From the NCBI RefSeq assembly GCF_029541745.1, contig NZ_CP089746.1, positions 4,163,559 through 4,227,558 on the forward strand: a stretch of 64,000 bases of DNA, given 5' to 3'. The position numbers were made by a program, and so were the translations under genes. The notes below the pieces were generated by a model. The model was not told the origin of the DNA. It searched no databases and saw only the letters and a program-made list of their open reading frames with translations. This document shows, one piece after another, positions 26,268 through 34,724 of the stretch (position 1 is its first letter; each line of letters starts with the position of its first letter). The DNA is from Streptomyces sp. LX-29. Its GTDB lineage: Bacteria; Actinomycetota; Actinomycetes; Streptomycetales; Streptomycetaceae.

Positions 26268-26996
26268 GTGCAGAACGACGGGATTTCACCCGGCGCCACG
26301 AAGACGCGGGAGACGCCGGCGGGGCAGCCCAGGGGGGCCCGGGCCCGGCGGGCCGGGGCGGGCGCGGTGACCGGCGCCACCCGCACGGACCGCCGGCGCG
26401 CGCGGACGCGCGGCGCGCTGATCGGCGCGGCCCGCGCGATCCTCTCCGACCAGGGGCCCGCCGACGTCAGCATCCAGCAGATCACCGACCGCGCCGATGT
26501 CGGCTTCGGCTCCTTCTACAACCACTTCACCAGCAAGGCCGAGCTGTTCGAGGCGGCCGTCGCGGACACGCTGGAGGAGTACGCCGCGCTGCTGGAGGAG
26601 CGCACCGCCCGGCTCGACGACCCCGCCGAGTCCTTCGCGGTGGGCGTCCGACTGACCGGCCGGCTCGCCGAGACCCACCCCGAGGTCGCCCGCATCCTGC
26701 TCCGCACCGGCATGAACTGCCTGCACGAGGAGTGCGGTCTGACCACGCGCGCGATGCGCGACATCGAGCTGGCGGTGGCCGCCGGCAGCTTCCGCGTGGC
26801 CAACCCCCAGGTGGCGCTGGCGGGCGTCGCCGGGGCGCTGCTGGGGCTGGTCGAGCTGACCCTCTCCCGCCCGGACGGCGCCGGCCCGGAGGTGTGCGAG
26901 GAGATGGCGGAGCTGATGCTGCGCATGCTGGGCATGGCCCCGGACGACGCCCAGGAGGTCGCGCGGCGACCGCTGCCGGGGGAGCGGCACCCGTGA
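26268..26996 (+). CDS. TetR-family transcriptional regulator
   Basis: This 242-residue regulator has a 45-residue Arg/Ala/Gly-rich N-terminal extension, a TetR helix-turn-helix (about 48-95: ALIGAARAILSDQGPADVSI, then FGSFYNHFTSKAELFEA) and an all-helical ligand-binding domain. It is divergent from the serine hydrolase gene, which may be its target. ACTAGATG occurs twice as a direct repeat (near 26043 and 26071) in the shared promoter region. The start is GTG 26268. The ligand is unknown. Confidence 0.85.
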   Translation: MQNDGISPGATKTRETPAGQPRGARARRAGAGAVTGATRTDRRRARTRGALIGAARAILSDQGPADVSIQQITDRADVGFGSFYNHFTSKAELFEAAVADTLEEYAALLEERTARLDDPAESFAVGVRLTGRLAETHPEVARILLRTGMNCLHEECGLTTRAMRDIELAVAAGSFRVANPQVALAGVAGALLGLVELTLSRPDGAGPEVCEEMAELMLRMLGMAPDDAQEVARRPLPGERHP

Positions 26997-27226
26997 CCGC
27001 GCGGACGGCGACCGCCGCGCCGCTACCTCGCGCCGGGGCGGAGGCCGTCGGTTTCCGGCCGGACGCCGGGGCGCCGCCCGGGTGAGGGGTGCGCGACCCC
27101 CCGGCGTACGGGGCGCGGAAGCCGAACGGGCGGCCCGGGGCCGGCGGTACGCCCTGCCGTCGGGGGAGCCGCCCCTTCGGCACCGGGGTCGCTCCCGCCC
27201 GGGCGCCGTGGCCTCGCGGCGCCCGG

Positions 27227-27345
27227 ACGTCGCGGTGTCGTACCCCGCAGGCGTCGCGGCGCCGTGCCGCTCAGCCGTCGCGGTGTCGTACCTCTCAGGC
27301 GTCGTGGCGTGGTACCCCTCAGATGTCGCGGTGCCATGCCCTCAG
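27227..27345. repeat. 24-bp tandem repeat at the FMN reductase stop codon
   Basis: Five degenerate units (27227-27250, 27251-27274, 27275-27298, 27299-27322, 27323-27345) end in (C)CTCAG or CGCAG. The last contains the TGA of the minus-strand reductase. Confidence 0.88.
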
Positions 27346-27953
27346 ACGGTGTACGGCCGCACCGCGCGGGCGTCCTTCAGGGCCCGCGCCCACCAGACGA
27401 GCTGGTCGAGCAGGCTCTTGGCGGCGCCGTCGGGACCCGCCGGGTCCTTGGGGCGGCCGTCCTCGTCGAAGCGCGCCCAGGCCTGGTGGAAGCTGACGGT
27501 CTCGCGGATGGTGACCGCGTGCAGTTCGGCGAAGACCGGGCGCAGATGCTCGACGGCGCGCAGGCCGCCGGAGAGCCCACCGTAGGAGACGAAGCCCACG
27601 GGCTTGGCGTGCCACTCGGTGGAGTGCCAGTCGAGCGCGTTCTTCAGGGAGGCGGGGTAGCTGTGGTTGTACTCCGGGGTGATCACGACGAACGCGTCGG
27701 CGGCGGCAAGCCGCGGGGTGACCTCGGCCAGCGCGGCGGCCGCCTCCGCGTCGGGCTTGTGGCTGAGGTCCGGCGGCAGCGGTGTCCTGGCCAGGTCGAT
27801 CACATCGACCTCCAGGCCGCCGTGGGCGCGGGCGCGCTCGGTGAACCAGTCGGCGACGACCGGGCCGAAACGGCCGTCGCGGGTGGAGCCGACGATGACG
27901 GCGACGCGGAGCGGAGCGGCGGGGGCTGCGGAAACATGCTGCGTGGTGTCCAT
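27342..27953 (-). CDS. NADPH-dependent FMN reductase, SoxR-controlled
   Basis: This 203-residue flavodoxin-like reductase has an FMN phosphate-binding loop GSTRDGRFG near residue 20 and the TPEYNHSYPASLKNALDW signature. It probably reduces quinones, nitro- or azo-compounds with NAD(P)H. It is divergent from soxR, with a SoxR palindrome spaced 19 bp between its -35 (TTGACT, 27990-27985) and -10 (GATTCT, 27965-27960). The predicted transcript start falls at or next to its ATG, so the mRNA may be leaderless. Confidence 0.88.
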   Translation of the reverse strand: MDTTQHVSAAPAAPLRVAVIVGSTRDGRFGPVVADWFTERARAHGGLEVDVIDLARTPLPPDLSHKPDAEAAAALAEVTPRLAAADAFVVITPEYNHSYPASLKNALDWHSTEWHAKPVGFVSYGGLSGGLRAVEHLRPVFAELHAVTIRETVSFHQAWARFDEDGRPKDPAGPDGAAKSLLDQLVWWARALKDARAVRPYTV

Positions 27954-27966
27954 GCGTCGAGAATCG

Positions 27967-27988
27967 GACTTAAACCAAGGTTGAAGTC
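27967..27988. promoter_or_regulatory. SoxR operator and divergent promoter
   Basis: A near-perfect 22-bp palindrome has arms GACTTAAACC and GGTTGAAGTC around AA, with one mismatched pair. On the minus strand it sits inside a 19-bp -35/-10 spacer, the hallmark of MerR-type activation; on the plus strand it overlaps a TTAAAC/TAGTCT promoter (27970-27998) reading into soxR. Confidence 0.85.
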
Positions 27989-28005
27989 AAGCTAGTCTCG
28001 GGATC

Positions 28006-28461
28006 ATGTCCCAACTTTCCTGGAAGACCCACGAACTCACCGTCGGAGAGCTGTCCCAGCGCAGTGGGGTGCCCGCCTCCGCGTTGCGCTTCTACGAGCG
28101 GGAGGGCCTCATCCACAGCCGCCGGACCAGCGGCAACCAGCGCCGCTACACCCGTGACACGCTGCGCCGGGTGGCGTTCGTGCGCGCGTCGCAGCGGGTG
28201 GGCATGCCGCTGGCGCAGATCCGCGACGTCCTCTCGATGTTCCCCGACGACCATGTGCTGACCAAGGACGACTGGGCGCAGATCTCCCGGTGCTGGAGCA
28301 AGGATCTCAACGAGCGGATCGAACAGTTGGAGAACCTGCGCGACCATCTGACGGACTGCATCGGCTGCGGCTGTCTCTCCATCGCCAACTGCGCGCTGGC
28401 CAACCCGTACGACCAGTTCGCCGAACAGGGCGCGGGGCCGCACCGGTTGCTCAGGAACTGA
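28006..28461 (+). CDS. soxR: Redox-sensing regulator SoxR
   Basis: This 151-residue MerR-family activator has an N-terminal winged helix (TVGELSQRSGVPASALRFYE), a dimerisation helix and the [2Fe-2S] ligands Cys118, Cys121, Cys123 and Cys129 in CIGCGCLSIANC. In Streptomyces SoxR responds to redox-active compounds, including self-made pigments. The adjacent reductase is the evident target. Its last ~100 bases belong to the first copy of a 253-bp tandem duplication; the second copy repeats its C-terminal coding sequence without a start and with the stop codon lost. Confidence 0.94.
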   Translation: MSQLSWKTHELTVGELSQRSGVPASALRFYEREGLIHSRRTSGNQRRYTRDTLRRVAFVRASQRVGMPLAQIRDVLSMFPDDHVLTKDDWAQISRCWSKDLNERIEQLENLRDHLTDCIGCGCLSIANCALANPYDQFAEQGAGPHRLLRN

Positions 28462-28863
28462 CCCCGACGGGGGTGCGGACGCGCCGCGCGGGCACGGCCG
28501 CACCCCCTCGCTCACAGGGCCAGCAGCGCCCGCGCCGGGAGCCGGGCGTCGGACAGCGGCCGCATGGCCATGCGCAGCAGCGCCAGCGCGTTGTCATCGC
28601 CGGCGATACGGCATCGGCTGCGGCTGTCTCTCCATCGCCAACTGCGCGCTGGCCAACCCGTACGATCAGTTCGCCGAACAGGGCGCGGGGCCGCACCGGT
28701 TGCTCAGGAACCGACCCCGACGGGGGTGCGGACGCGCCGCGCGGGCACGGCCGCACCCCCTCGCTCACAGGGCCAGCAGCGCCCGTGCCGGGAGCCGGGC
28801 GTCGGACAGCGGCCGCATGGCCATGCGCAGCAGCGCCAGCGCGTTGTCATCGCCGGCGATACG
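28358..28863. repeat. 253-bp tandem duplication spanning two convergent gene ends
   Basis: Copies 28358-28610 and 28611-28863 differ at only three positions that I can see (GACCAG/GATCAG, GGAACTGA/GGAACCGA, CCGCGCC/CCGTGCC). The unit holds the 3' end of soxR and the 3' end of the convergent RNHCP gene. soxR ends in copy 1, the RNHCP gene ends in copy 2, and each copy carries a dead fragment of the other gene. The duplication is recent. Confidence 0.95.
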
Positions 28864-29175
28864 GTTCGCGCTGAGCTCGTCGCAGGCCAGGCAGTGGTGG
28901 ATGATCAGCCACTCGCCGTCCGGCCGCACCGACAGGCTCAGCGCCACCATCCGTCCCCGGCAGCTCTCGCCCCGGTCGCCCGGCACCCGCCGGTCGACAT
29001 GCAGGCTGGTCAGGCAGTGCGGACAGTGGTTGCGGTGCGCGGTGCCGGGCGCGACGAGCGGCACGTCGAGCCGGCAGCCCACACAGCGGAACGCGTCCCC
29101 GCGCTCCCCGCCCGGGCCGTGCAGCACGTCCTTTCGGCGCTGAGGCCGCCGCGGCCGCGGCGTGCGCCGGGGCAT
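28765..29175 (-). CDS. RNHCP zinc-ribbon-like protein, paralogue 1
   Basis: This 136-residue protein has paired cysteines (CVGC, CPHC with the eponymous RNHCP, CLAC) that likely bind one or two zinc ions, and a conserved core RMVALSLSVRPDGEWLIIHHC followed by CDELSANRIAGDDN. The family is of unknown function. The ATG at 29175 overlaps the TGA of the upstream paralogue (TGATG), so the two are translationally coupled. Its last ~100 bases lie in the 253-bp duplication. Confidence 0.82.
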   Translation of the reverse strand: MPRRTPRPRRPQRRKDVLHGPGGERGDAFRCVGCRLDVPLVAPGTAHRNHCPHCLTSLHVDRRVPGDRGESCRGRMVALSLSVRPDGEWLIIHHCLACDELSANRIAGDDNALALLRMAMRPLSDARLPARALLAL

Positions 29176-29552
29176 CACAGGTCCCCGAAGGCTTCGAGCG
29201 GGAACGGCGGTTGGGCCAGCGGCCGCACCGCCATGCGCATCAGGATGAGCTGGTTGTCGTCGCCGGAGACGGGGTTGGACGTCAGCTCCTCGCAGCGCGT
29301 GCAGCGGTGGATGATCATCCAGTCGCCGTTGCGCAGCACCGCGATGGAGATCGGTGTCATCCGGGAGCGGCAGTCGGAGGGGCCGCCCTCGACCCGGTCC
29401 AGGACGTGCTGGGAGTGCAGACAGCTCGGGCAGTGGTTGCGGCGGCTGCCGTCGGGGGCGAGCGTCGCCACGGTCAGGCCGCAACGGACGCAGGTGAAGG
29501 TGTCGGTCCGCAGATGGGAACCGGGCGTGGTCTTCGGGTTGTTTCTGGACAC
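29175..29552 (-). CDS. RNHCP zinc-ribbon-like protein, paralogue 2
   Basis: This 125-residue protein is the evident sister of the next gene: CVRC, RRNHCPSCLHSQHV, RCTRCEELTSNPVSGDDN align along the whole length. GTG 29552 (VSRNNPK) with GAGGAG nine bases upstream is the better start; an in-frame alternative lies at 29579. Tandem paralogues suggest a heteromer or divergent specificity. The 250-base gap upstream (29553-29802) holds no gene I can support. Confidence 0.82.
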   Translation of the reverse strand: MSRNNPKTTPGSHLRTDTFTCVRCGLTVATLAPDGSRRNHCPSCLHSQHVLDRVEGGPSDCRSRMTPISIAVLRNGDWMIIHRCTRCEELTSNPVSGDDNQLILMRMAVRPLAQPPFPLEAFGDL

Positions 29553-29802
29553 CCGGGGTACTCCTCGCTGAATTCGCAAACAGACGTTTCAGGGCAGGAG
29601 TGGCCGAGCGGTCTCGGTGGCGGAATCGTCGATTCAGCGAGGCGCGCTCGGCGCGTGCCGGGTCATAGATCACGTCTCTCTAGGGCGGACACGCCCAGGT
29701 TCGCGGAGGGGACGTCCGCACCGTAGCAGCGCGGGCGCGGACGTCACCAACGGGTTTTCGGGGTCGGGTTCCTGCCGTTCGGCGGCTCGGGCGTACGGCG
29801 GT

Positions 29803-31050
29803 TCAGAAGACGTCCGGGCACCACGGCCGGCGCGGGGCGCGCAGCAGCAGGTCGGCCCGCGCGGCCGTGCCGGCCCGCTCCTCGGCCACCCGTCCCAGGG
29901 CCGCCAGCCGCACCGCCGACTCGTCGCCCAGCCACAGCGTGCCCAGGTCGGCGATGTCCAGGGCGAGATCGGCGGACCGGGTGGTGGGCACGCAGCTCGC
30001 CCCGTCCGGGCCCGCCTCCAGCAGATAGCGGCCGCCGGCCAGCCCCGCCCGGTCGGTCAGCTCCAGCACCAGCGTGTCCGCGCAAGGGTAGCCACGGGCC
30101 TCCAGCAGGCGGGGCACGTCCAGCGGTCGCAGCCACAGGAAGTCCGCGTGCGCGACCACCGTGGCCGCCCGCGGGTCCGGCAGCAGCAGCGGCAGCAGGT
30201 CGTCGGGGGCGCGCAGCCCGGTCCTGACACGGGTGACCCAGTCGACCGACATCACGTAGTGCCACAGCGCGCGCTCGGCGGCCGGGGAGGCGGCGAGCAA
30301 CTGCACCACGGTGGCGGTGTCGTGCGGGCGCTTCGCCTCCCAGCGGTCGTCGGAGACGTACGCCAGCAGCCCGTCGACCGAGCCCTCGGGGGAGCGGTAG
30401 ACGGCGTAGAACGGCTCCTTCCAGCCGCTGTCGGGGTAGCCGAGCTCGCCGGTCTGGATCAGCCACCAGCGCTCCGACCGCTCGATGAAGCCGGGCCGGG
30501 TGGCGCGCAGCCGGTCGTGCAGGGCGGGGCCCAGGGTGCGCACCGTCGCGGCGTCGACCAGGTCGATCCGGGCGCCGTCGACGGGGCCGGCGTGCCGCGG
30601 GTCCAGGCCGGAGCGGGCCACGTCGATCTCCCACTCGGTGACCCAGGCGGCCGGGCCGAAGCCGAACCGCCCGTAGATCGGGTACTCGGAGGCGATCAGC
30701 GAGGCGGCGGCGTCCCCGCGCTCCCGGGCAGCCCGCAGCTCGCGCTCCATCATCCGGCCGAGCAGGCCCCGGCGGCGGTGTGTGGGCGAGACCGTGACAT
30801 TGCTGATGCCGCTGGTCGGCACGGCCGCCCCGCCGACCGCGGTCAGCTCCAGGGCGAAGCTGCGGAACGTGGCCACGCAGCGGTCGGACTCGCTGTCGAA
30901 CGCCCCCTGCGTACGGTCGAGATCGATGCCCGGGCGCCGGAACTCCAGCTCCTCCTTGGTGACCTTGGGCGGTTGGAGGAAGCCGATGTGCAACGCGCGT
31001 GTCCAGTCGGCGAGATCGGAGTCGCCGATGGTCCGTATGTCGAGGCCCAT
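29803..31050 (-). CDS. Eis-like GNAT N-acetyltransferase
   Basis: This 415-residue enzyme has the Eis layout: an N-terminal GNAT domain with the acetyl-CoA loop VSPTHRRRGLLGRMMERELR near residue 90, a second degenerate GNAT region and a C-terminal sterol-carrier-like domain ending in Phe, whose carboxylate acts in catalysis in Eis proteins. Family members acetylate aminoglycosides and other amines; the natural substrate here is unknown. It lies 57 bases downstream of the asparaginase gene on the same strand. Confidence 0.87.
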   Translation of the reverse strand: MGLDIRTIGDSDLADWTRALHIGFLQPPKVTKEELEFRRPGIDLDRTQGAFDSESDRCVATFRSFALELTAVGGAAVPTSGISNVTVSPTHRRRGLLGRMMERELRAARERGDAAASLIASEYPIYGRFGFGPAAWVTEWEIDVARSGLDPRHAGPVDGARIDLVDAATVRTLGPALHDRLRATRPGFIERSERWWLIQTGELGYPDSGWKEPFYAVYRSPEGSVDGLLAYVSDDRWEAKRPHDTATVVQLLAASPAAERALWHYVMSVDWVTRVRTGLRAPDDLLPLLLPDPRAATVVAHADFLWLRPLDVPRLLEARGYPCADTLVLELTDRAGLAGGRYLLEAGPDGASCVPTTRSADLALDIADLGTLWLGDESAVRLAALGRVAEERAGTAARADLLLRAPRRPWCPDVF

Positions 31051-31106
31051 GTCCTCAACGCTAGGTGCCGTCGGGCCCTGCCCGCATGTGGTTTAGGCGG
31101 CCGCCG

Positions 31107-32072
31107 TCAGAACGCCGCGCGGATCTCGCCCACGCGCTCGCCGCCGCCCAGCAGCGGGGCGTCACCGATGCGGGCGAGGACCGGGGAGGAGACGCCGAGC
31201 TGGGCCAGGGCGCGGGCCAGGACGGGGCCCAGGGCGCGGGTCGCGCCGTCGTCGACCTTGAACGCGAGGGCCCGGCCGTCGGGGAGGGCCACGGCCTGGA
31301 CCGCCTCGGCGCCCATCTTGGCGAGGGTGCCGGGCAGCTCGCGCATCAGCCAGGTGTCGGGGCGGCGGGTGCCGGCGACGTACTCGGGGTGCGCCCGCAT
31401 CGCGTCGGCCACCCGGCGCTCGGGGGTGCCCGGGTCGGCGAGCACGAAGGAGCGGAAGGCGCGGGCCAGCCCGGTGAGGCTCAGCGCCATCAGCGGGGCG
31501 CCGCAGCCGTCGGTGCCCACATGGGTCACCGGCTCGCCGCCGGCCGCCTCCACGACCTCCTGGATCAGCTGCTGCAGCGGGTGGGCGGGGTCGAGGTAGC
31601 TCTGCCGCGGCCAGCCGGCCACGGCGCAGGCGGCGAGCATGGCCGCGTGCTTGCCGGAGCAGTTCATGGTCAGCGGGTCCCGGACCCGGCCCGCCGCCAG
31701 GTAGCTCTCCGCCTCGACCGGGTCCAGCGGCAGGTCGGGCGGGGTCTGCAGGGCGGTGGCGGGGAGCTCGAACTCGGCCAGCATCTTCTCCACCAGCTCC
31801 AGGTGGAACGGTTCTCCGGAGTGGCTCGCGGCGGCCAGCGCCAGCCGCTCCCCGGACAGCTCGAGACCGGCCCGCAGCACCGCGGCCGCCTGCATCGGCT
31901 TGTTGGCGGAGCGCGGGAAGACCGGCGCGTCCGGGTCGCCCAGCGCCAGCTCGACGCCGCCGTCGGCCGCCAGCACCACCAGCGACCCGCGGTGGTGGCC
32001 CTCGACGAAGCCGGAGCGTACGACCTCGGCGAGGACCGGGCGTATGGCGGTGGCGGTGCTGGAGGAGGTCAT
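31107..32072 (-). CDS. Asparaginase, Rhizobium etli type
   Basis: This 321-residue protein is of the thermolabile asparaginase II family (structurally unlike E. coli AnsB). Family motifs include PVFPRSANKPMQA with its Ser/Lys pair, MNCSGKHAAML and VGTDGCGAP. It hydrolyses asparagine to aspartate and ammonia, probably in the cytoplasm since no signal peptide is seen. The start is ATG 32072. Confidence 0.9.
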   Translation of the reverse strand: MTSSSTATAIRPVLAEVVRSGFVEGHHRGSLVVLAADGGVELALGDPDAPVFPRSANKPMQAAAVLRAGLELSGERLALAAASHSGEPFHLELVEKMLAEFELPATALQTPPDLPLDPVEAESYLAAGRVRDPLTMNCSGKHAAMLAACAVAGWPRQSYLDPAHPLQQLIQEVVEAAGGEPVTHVGTDGCGAPLMALSLTGLARAFRSFVLADPGTPERRVADAMRAHPEYVAGTRRPDTWLMRELPGTLAKMGAEAVQAVALPDGRALAFKVDDGATRALGPVLARALAQLGVSSPVLARIGDAPLLGGGERVGEIRAAF

Positions 32073-32176
32073 CGTCGGCCTTCCGGGGGTGGTGCGCGAC
32101 CTGCCCCCGGGGCCGCCGAGCGGAGTGGGAGGCCCCGCCCTCCGTGCGGAGCCGCGCGCCGCGCGGGGCCGACGGG

Positions 32177-32683
32177 TCAGGCGAGCAGGTCGTCTACTTG
32201 TGCTTCTCCTTCACGGTACCTGCGCGCGATCTCGGCACTGCAACCGTCCGCCGTGTGCTGGAGCTCCTGGCGCCGCCGCGACACCTGCTGCTCGTAGGTC
32301 ATCAGCCGCCCCATCGCGCCGTGCAACTCCTCGTCGGTGCGGGCGCGCAGGTCGGAGAGCCCGACCTCGGCGAGCATCGCCTCGGCCAGCCGCCGGTACT
32401 CCTCGGTGCGCGGGGTGCCGAGCGTCACATGGCGCGCGGAGGTCCGCTGCCGCGAGGGCTCGTCCGCCAGGATCTCCGGCAGCCGGTCCAGCACCGGCTG
32501 CGCCGGGACCGAGGCCACCGAGCGATGGCCCAGCTCCGCGCGGAGGATGTCGATCCGGCCCTGGAGCAGCCGGCGCACATAGCTGAGGTCGGCCTCCTCC
32601 CGCTGGGAGCCGCGCCGCAGCTTGCGCAGCTCGGCCAGGTGCAGGCCGTCCAGGCGCTGCTCGTCGTCGGTTGTCGTACTCAT
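32177..32683 (-). CDS. rsiG: Anti-sigma factor RsiG, c-di-GMP-dependent
   Basis: This 168-residue helical protein sequesters the sporulation sigma factor WhiG when armed by cyclic di-GMP. Both signature motifs E(X)3S(X)2R(X)3Q(X)3D are intact: EADLSYVRRLLQGRID in the first helical region and EQQVSRRRQELQHTAD in the second. That pair identifies it with confidence. ATG 32683 follows GGAGAGCC; longer frames to 32755 lack a ribosome site. whiG is not in the window. Confidence 0.93.
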   Translation of the reverse strand: MSTTTDDEQRLDGLHLAELRKLRRGSQREEADLSYVRRLLQGRIDILRAELGHRSVASVPAQPVLDRLPEILADEPSRQRTSARHVTLGTPRTEEYRRLAEAMLAEVGLSDLRARTDEELHGAMGRLMTYEQQVSRRRQELQHTADGCSAEIARRYREGEAQVDDLLA

Positions 32684-32825
32684 GGCTCTCCGTCCCCTCG
32701 CCACGCGCCCCGGCCGCGTGGCCCCGTCACGCACTGGCAGCACGCATCGTGCCACTCTGCGTCAGGGGCGCGCATAGGCATGCGCGGAGGCGGTGCCCTG
32801 TGGGGCGCAGGGCATGATGGTGCCC

Positions 32826-33251
32826 ATGCGTGCTGTGGTACAGAGAGTGGACGGGGCGAGCGTCGTCGTCGACGGCGAGACGGTCGGCGAGATCGCTGGT
32901 CAGGGGCTGTGCGTGCTGGTGGGGGTGACCCACGGGGACACCCGGGAGAAGGCCGCCCAACTGGCCCGCAAACTGTGGACGGTACGCATTCTGGAGGACG
33001 AGAAGTCATGCTCGGACATCTCCGCCCCGCTGTTGGTCATCAGCCAGTTCACCCTCTACGGCGACGCCCGTAAGGGCCGGCGCCCCACCTGGAACGCGGC
33101 CGCGCCCGGCGAGGTCGCCGAGCCGCTCGTCGACGAGGTGGTGGCCCAGTTGCGGGCCCTGGGAGCGCAGGTGGAGACGGGCCGCTTCGGAGCGTCCATG
33201 CGGGTCTCGCTCACGAACAACGGCCCGTTCACCGTGCTGATCGAGGTGTAG
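32826..33251 (+). CDS. dtd: D-aminoacyl-tRNA deacylase
   Basis: This 141-residue enzyme removes D-amino acids (and mischarged Gly) from tRNA. It has the family motifs SQFTLYGDARKGRRP and the Gly-Pro loop in TNNGPFTV. MRAVVQRV is the canonical N-terminus, fixing ATG 32826. It is convergent with ygfZ, with 19 bases between stop codons that include a small 6-bp hairpin (33261-33275). Confidence 0.95.
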   Translation: MRAVVQRVDGASVVVDGETVGEIAGQGLCVLVGVTHGDTREKAAQLARKLWTVRILEDEKSCSDISAPLLVISQFTLYGDARKGRRPTWNAAAPGEVAEPLVDEVVAQLRALGAQVETGRFGASMRVSLTNNGPFTVLIEV

Positions 33252-33270
33252 TACAGGCGGCGTAGCCGGG

Positions 33271-34236
33271 CTACGGCTCTACGACGACCTCCTGGGCCGC
33301 CGCCGTGGTGTCCACGATCAGCGGGGCGTCCACCGGGACGTTCCGCTTCACCAGCGCCAGCGCGATCGGGCCCAGTTCGTGGTGGCGAGCCGAGGTGGTG
33401 ACGAAGCCGAGCTGGCGGCCCTCCTCGCCGTCGGCGGCCAGCCGCACCGGCGCGCCGTGCCCCGGCAGCTTCACCTCGCTGCCGTCCAGGTGCAGAAAGA
33501 CCAGCCGGCGCGGCGGCTTGCCCAGGTTCTGCACCCGCGCGACCGTCTCCTGACCGCGGTAGCAGCCCTTCTGGAGGTGGACGGCCGTGCCGATCCAACC
33601 CAGCTCGTGCGGGATGGTGCGGTGGTCGGTCTCCATGCCCAGCCGCGGCCGGTGCGCCTCCACGCGCAGCGCCTCGTACGCCAGCATGCCGGCGGCCGGG
33701 CCGTGGGCCGCGGCGAAGGACTCCAGCTCCGCGCGCGGCAGGAAGAGATCGCGGCCGTGGGCGGTCTCGCGCACCACCGCGTCCGGCGGGGCGGTGGCGA
33801 TGGAGCCGGCCGGCAGGTGCACCACGGCATAGGCGTCGGTGCGGTCGGCGATCTCCACCCGGTAGAAGAACTTCATGCTCTCCAGGTAGGCGATCAGCGC
33901 GTCCTGGGTGTCGGGCTCCACATGGGCCCAGGTCGTCTCGCCGTCGTCGACCAGGTAGAGGGCGTGCTCGATGTGGCCGTGCGCGGAGAGGACCAGCGCC
34001 TCGGTGGCCTGGCCCGGGGGGAGTTCGCTGACGTGCTGGGTGAGCAGCAGATGCAGCCAGCTCAGCCGGTCGGCACCGGTGACCGTGACCACCCCGCGGT
34101 GCGAGAGGTCCACGAAGCCGGTGCCGTCGGCGAGCGCGCGCTGCTCACGGAACAGGTCGCCGTAGTGCGCGGCGACACCTTCGTCGGGGCCCTCGCCGGG
34201 GACGGCGCCGGGCAGCGACAGCAAAGGGCTCTTCAT
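33271..34236 (-). CDS. ygfZ: Folate-binding YgfZ/IBA57-family protein
   Basis: This 321-residue protein is related to the T-protein of glycine cleavage and assists iron-sulfur cluster assembly or repair through tetrahydrofolate. The diagnostic motif KGCYRGQETVARV is present near residue 223. It follows nur on the same strand with only 10 bases between them, so co-transcription is likely. Confidence 0.93.
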   Translation of the reverse strand: MKSPLLSLPGAVPGEGPDEGVAAHYGDLFREQRALADGTGFVDLSHRGVVTVTGADRLSWLHLLLTQHVSELPPGQATEALVLSAHGHIEHALYLVDDGETTWAHVEPDTQDALIAYLESMKFFYRVEIADRTDAYAVVHLPAGSIATAPPDAVVRETAHGRDLFLPRAELESFAAAHGPAAGMLAYEALRVEAHRPRLGMETDHRTIPHELGWIGTAVHLQKGCYRGQETVARVQNLGKPPRRLVFLHLDGSEVKLPGHGAPVRLAADGEEGRQLGFVTTSARHHELGPIALALVKRNVPVDAPLIVDTTAAAQEVVVEP

Positions 34237-34246
34237 GCAGCACAGC

Positions 34247-34705
34247 CTACGACTTGGCGTCCGGGCCCCGCCCTGGCCGCCGGCCGCTCTTGGCGGCGCA
34301 GTCGGCGCACCGGCCGTAGATCGCGAAGTGCTTGAGATCGGTCTCGAAGCCGAAGGTGTCGCGCAGCTGGGAGGCGAACTCCTCGGTCACCGAAAGATCG
34401 GCTTCGATCACGTCCGTGCAGTCCCGGCACACCAGGTGGATGTGGTGGTGCCGGTCGGCCAGGTGGTACGTGGGCGCGCCGGGGCCGAGGTGGGCGTGGC
34501 TGACCAGCCCCAGTTCCTGGAGCAGCTCCAGGGTGCGGTAGACCGTGGAGATGTTGATCCCGCTGGCGGTGCGGCGCACCTCGGTGAGGATGTCGTCGGG
34601 GGTGGCGTGTCCGAGGCGCTCGACGGCCTCCAACACGAGCTGGCGCTGCGGGGTCAGGCGGTATCCGCGCTCCCGCAGATCGGACTTCCAGTCGGTACTC
34701 GCCAC
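34247..34705 (-). CDS. nur: Nickel-responsive regulator Nur (Fur family)
   Basis: This 152-residue Fur-family repressor is Nur rather than Fur or Zur. Every metal ligand described for Streptomyces coelicolor Nur is at the same number: His70, His72 and His126 (nickel site) and His33, His86, His88, His90 (second site). A CxxC pair (Cys93/Cys96) and a second (Cys132/Cys135) are also present. It represses nickel uptake and the iron superoxide dismutase gene in S. coelicolor. Here it lies 19 bases after a BtuF-like gene and may be co-transcribed with that transporter. Confidence 0.93.
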   Translation of the reverse strand: MASTDWKSDLRERGYRLTPQRQLVLEAVERLGHATPDDILTEVRRTASGINISTVYRTLELLQELGLVSHAHLGPGAPTYHLADRHHHIHLVCRDCTDVIEADLSVTEEFASQLRDTFGFETDLKHFAIYGRCADCAAKSGRRPGRGPDAKS

Positions 34706-34724
34706 CCGCCCAGTGTAGGCAGGC

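Noticed and set aside
26993..27085. A 30-codon frame overlapping the TetR stop (GTGA)
   Set aside because: The sequence is Ala/Pro/Gly-rich with no ribosome site of note; overlap alone is weak evidence.
29593..29640. A GTGGCCGAGCGGTC stretch resembling the 5' part of a serine or leucine tRNA
   Set aside because: No anticodon arm, variable arm or T-arm follows; the match stops after the D-arm region. It may be chance or a tiny remnant.
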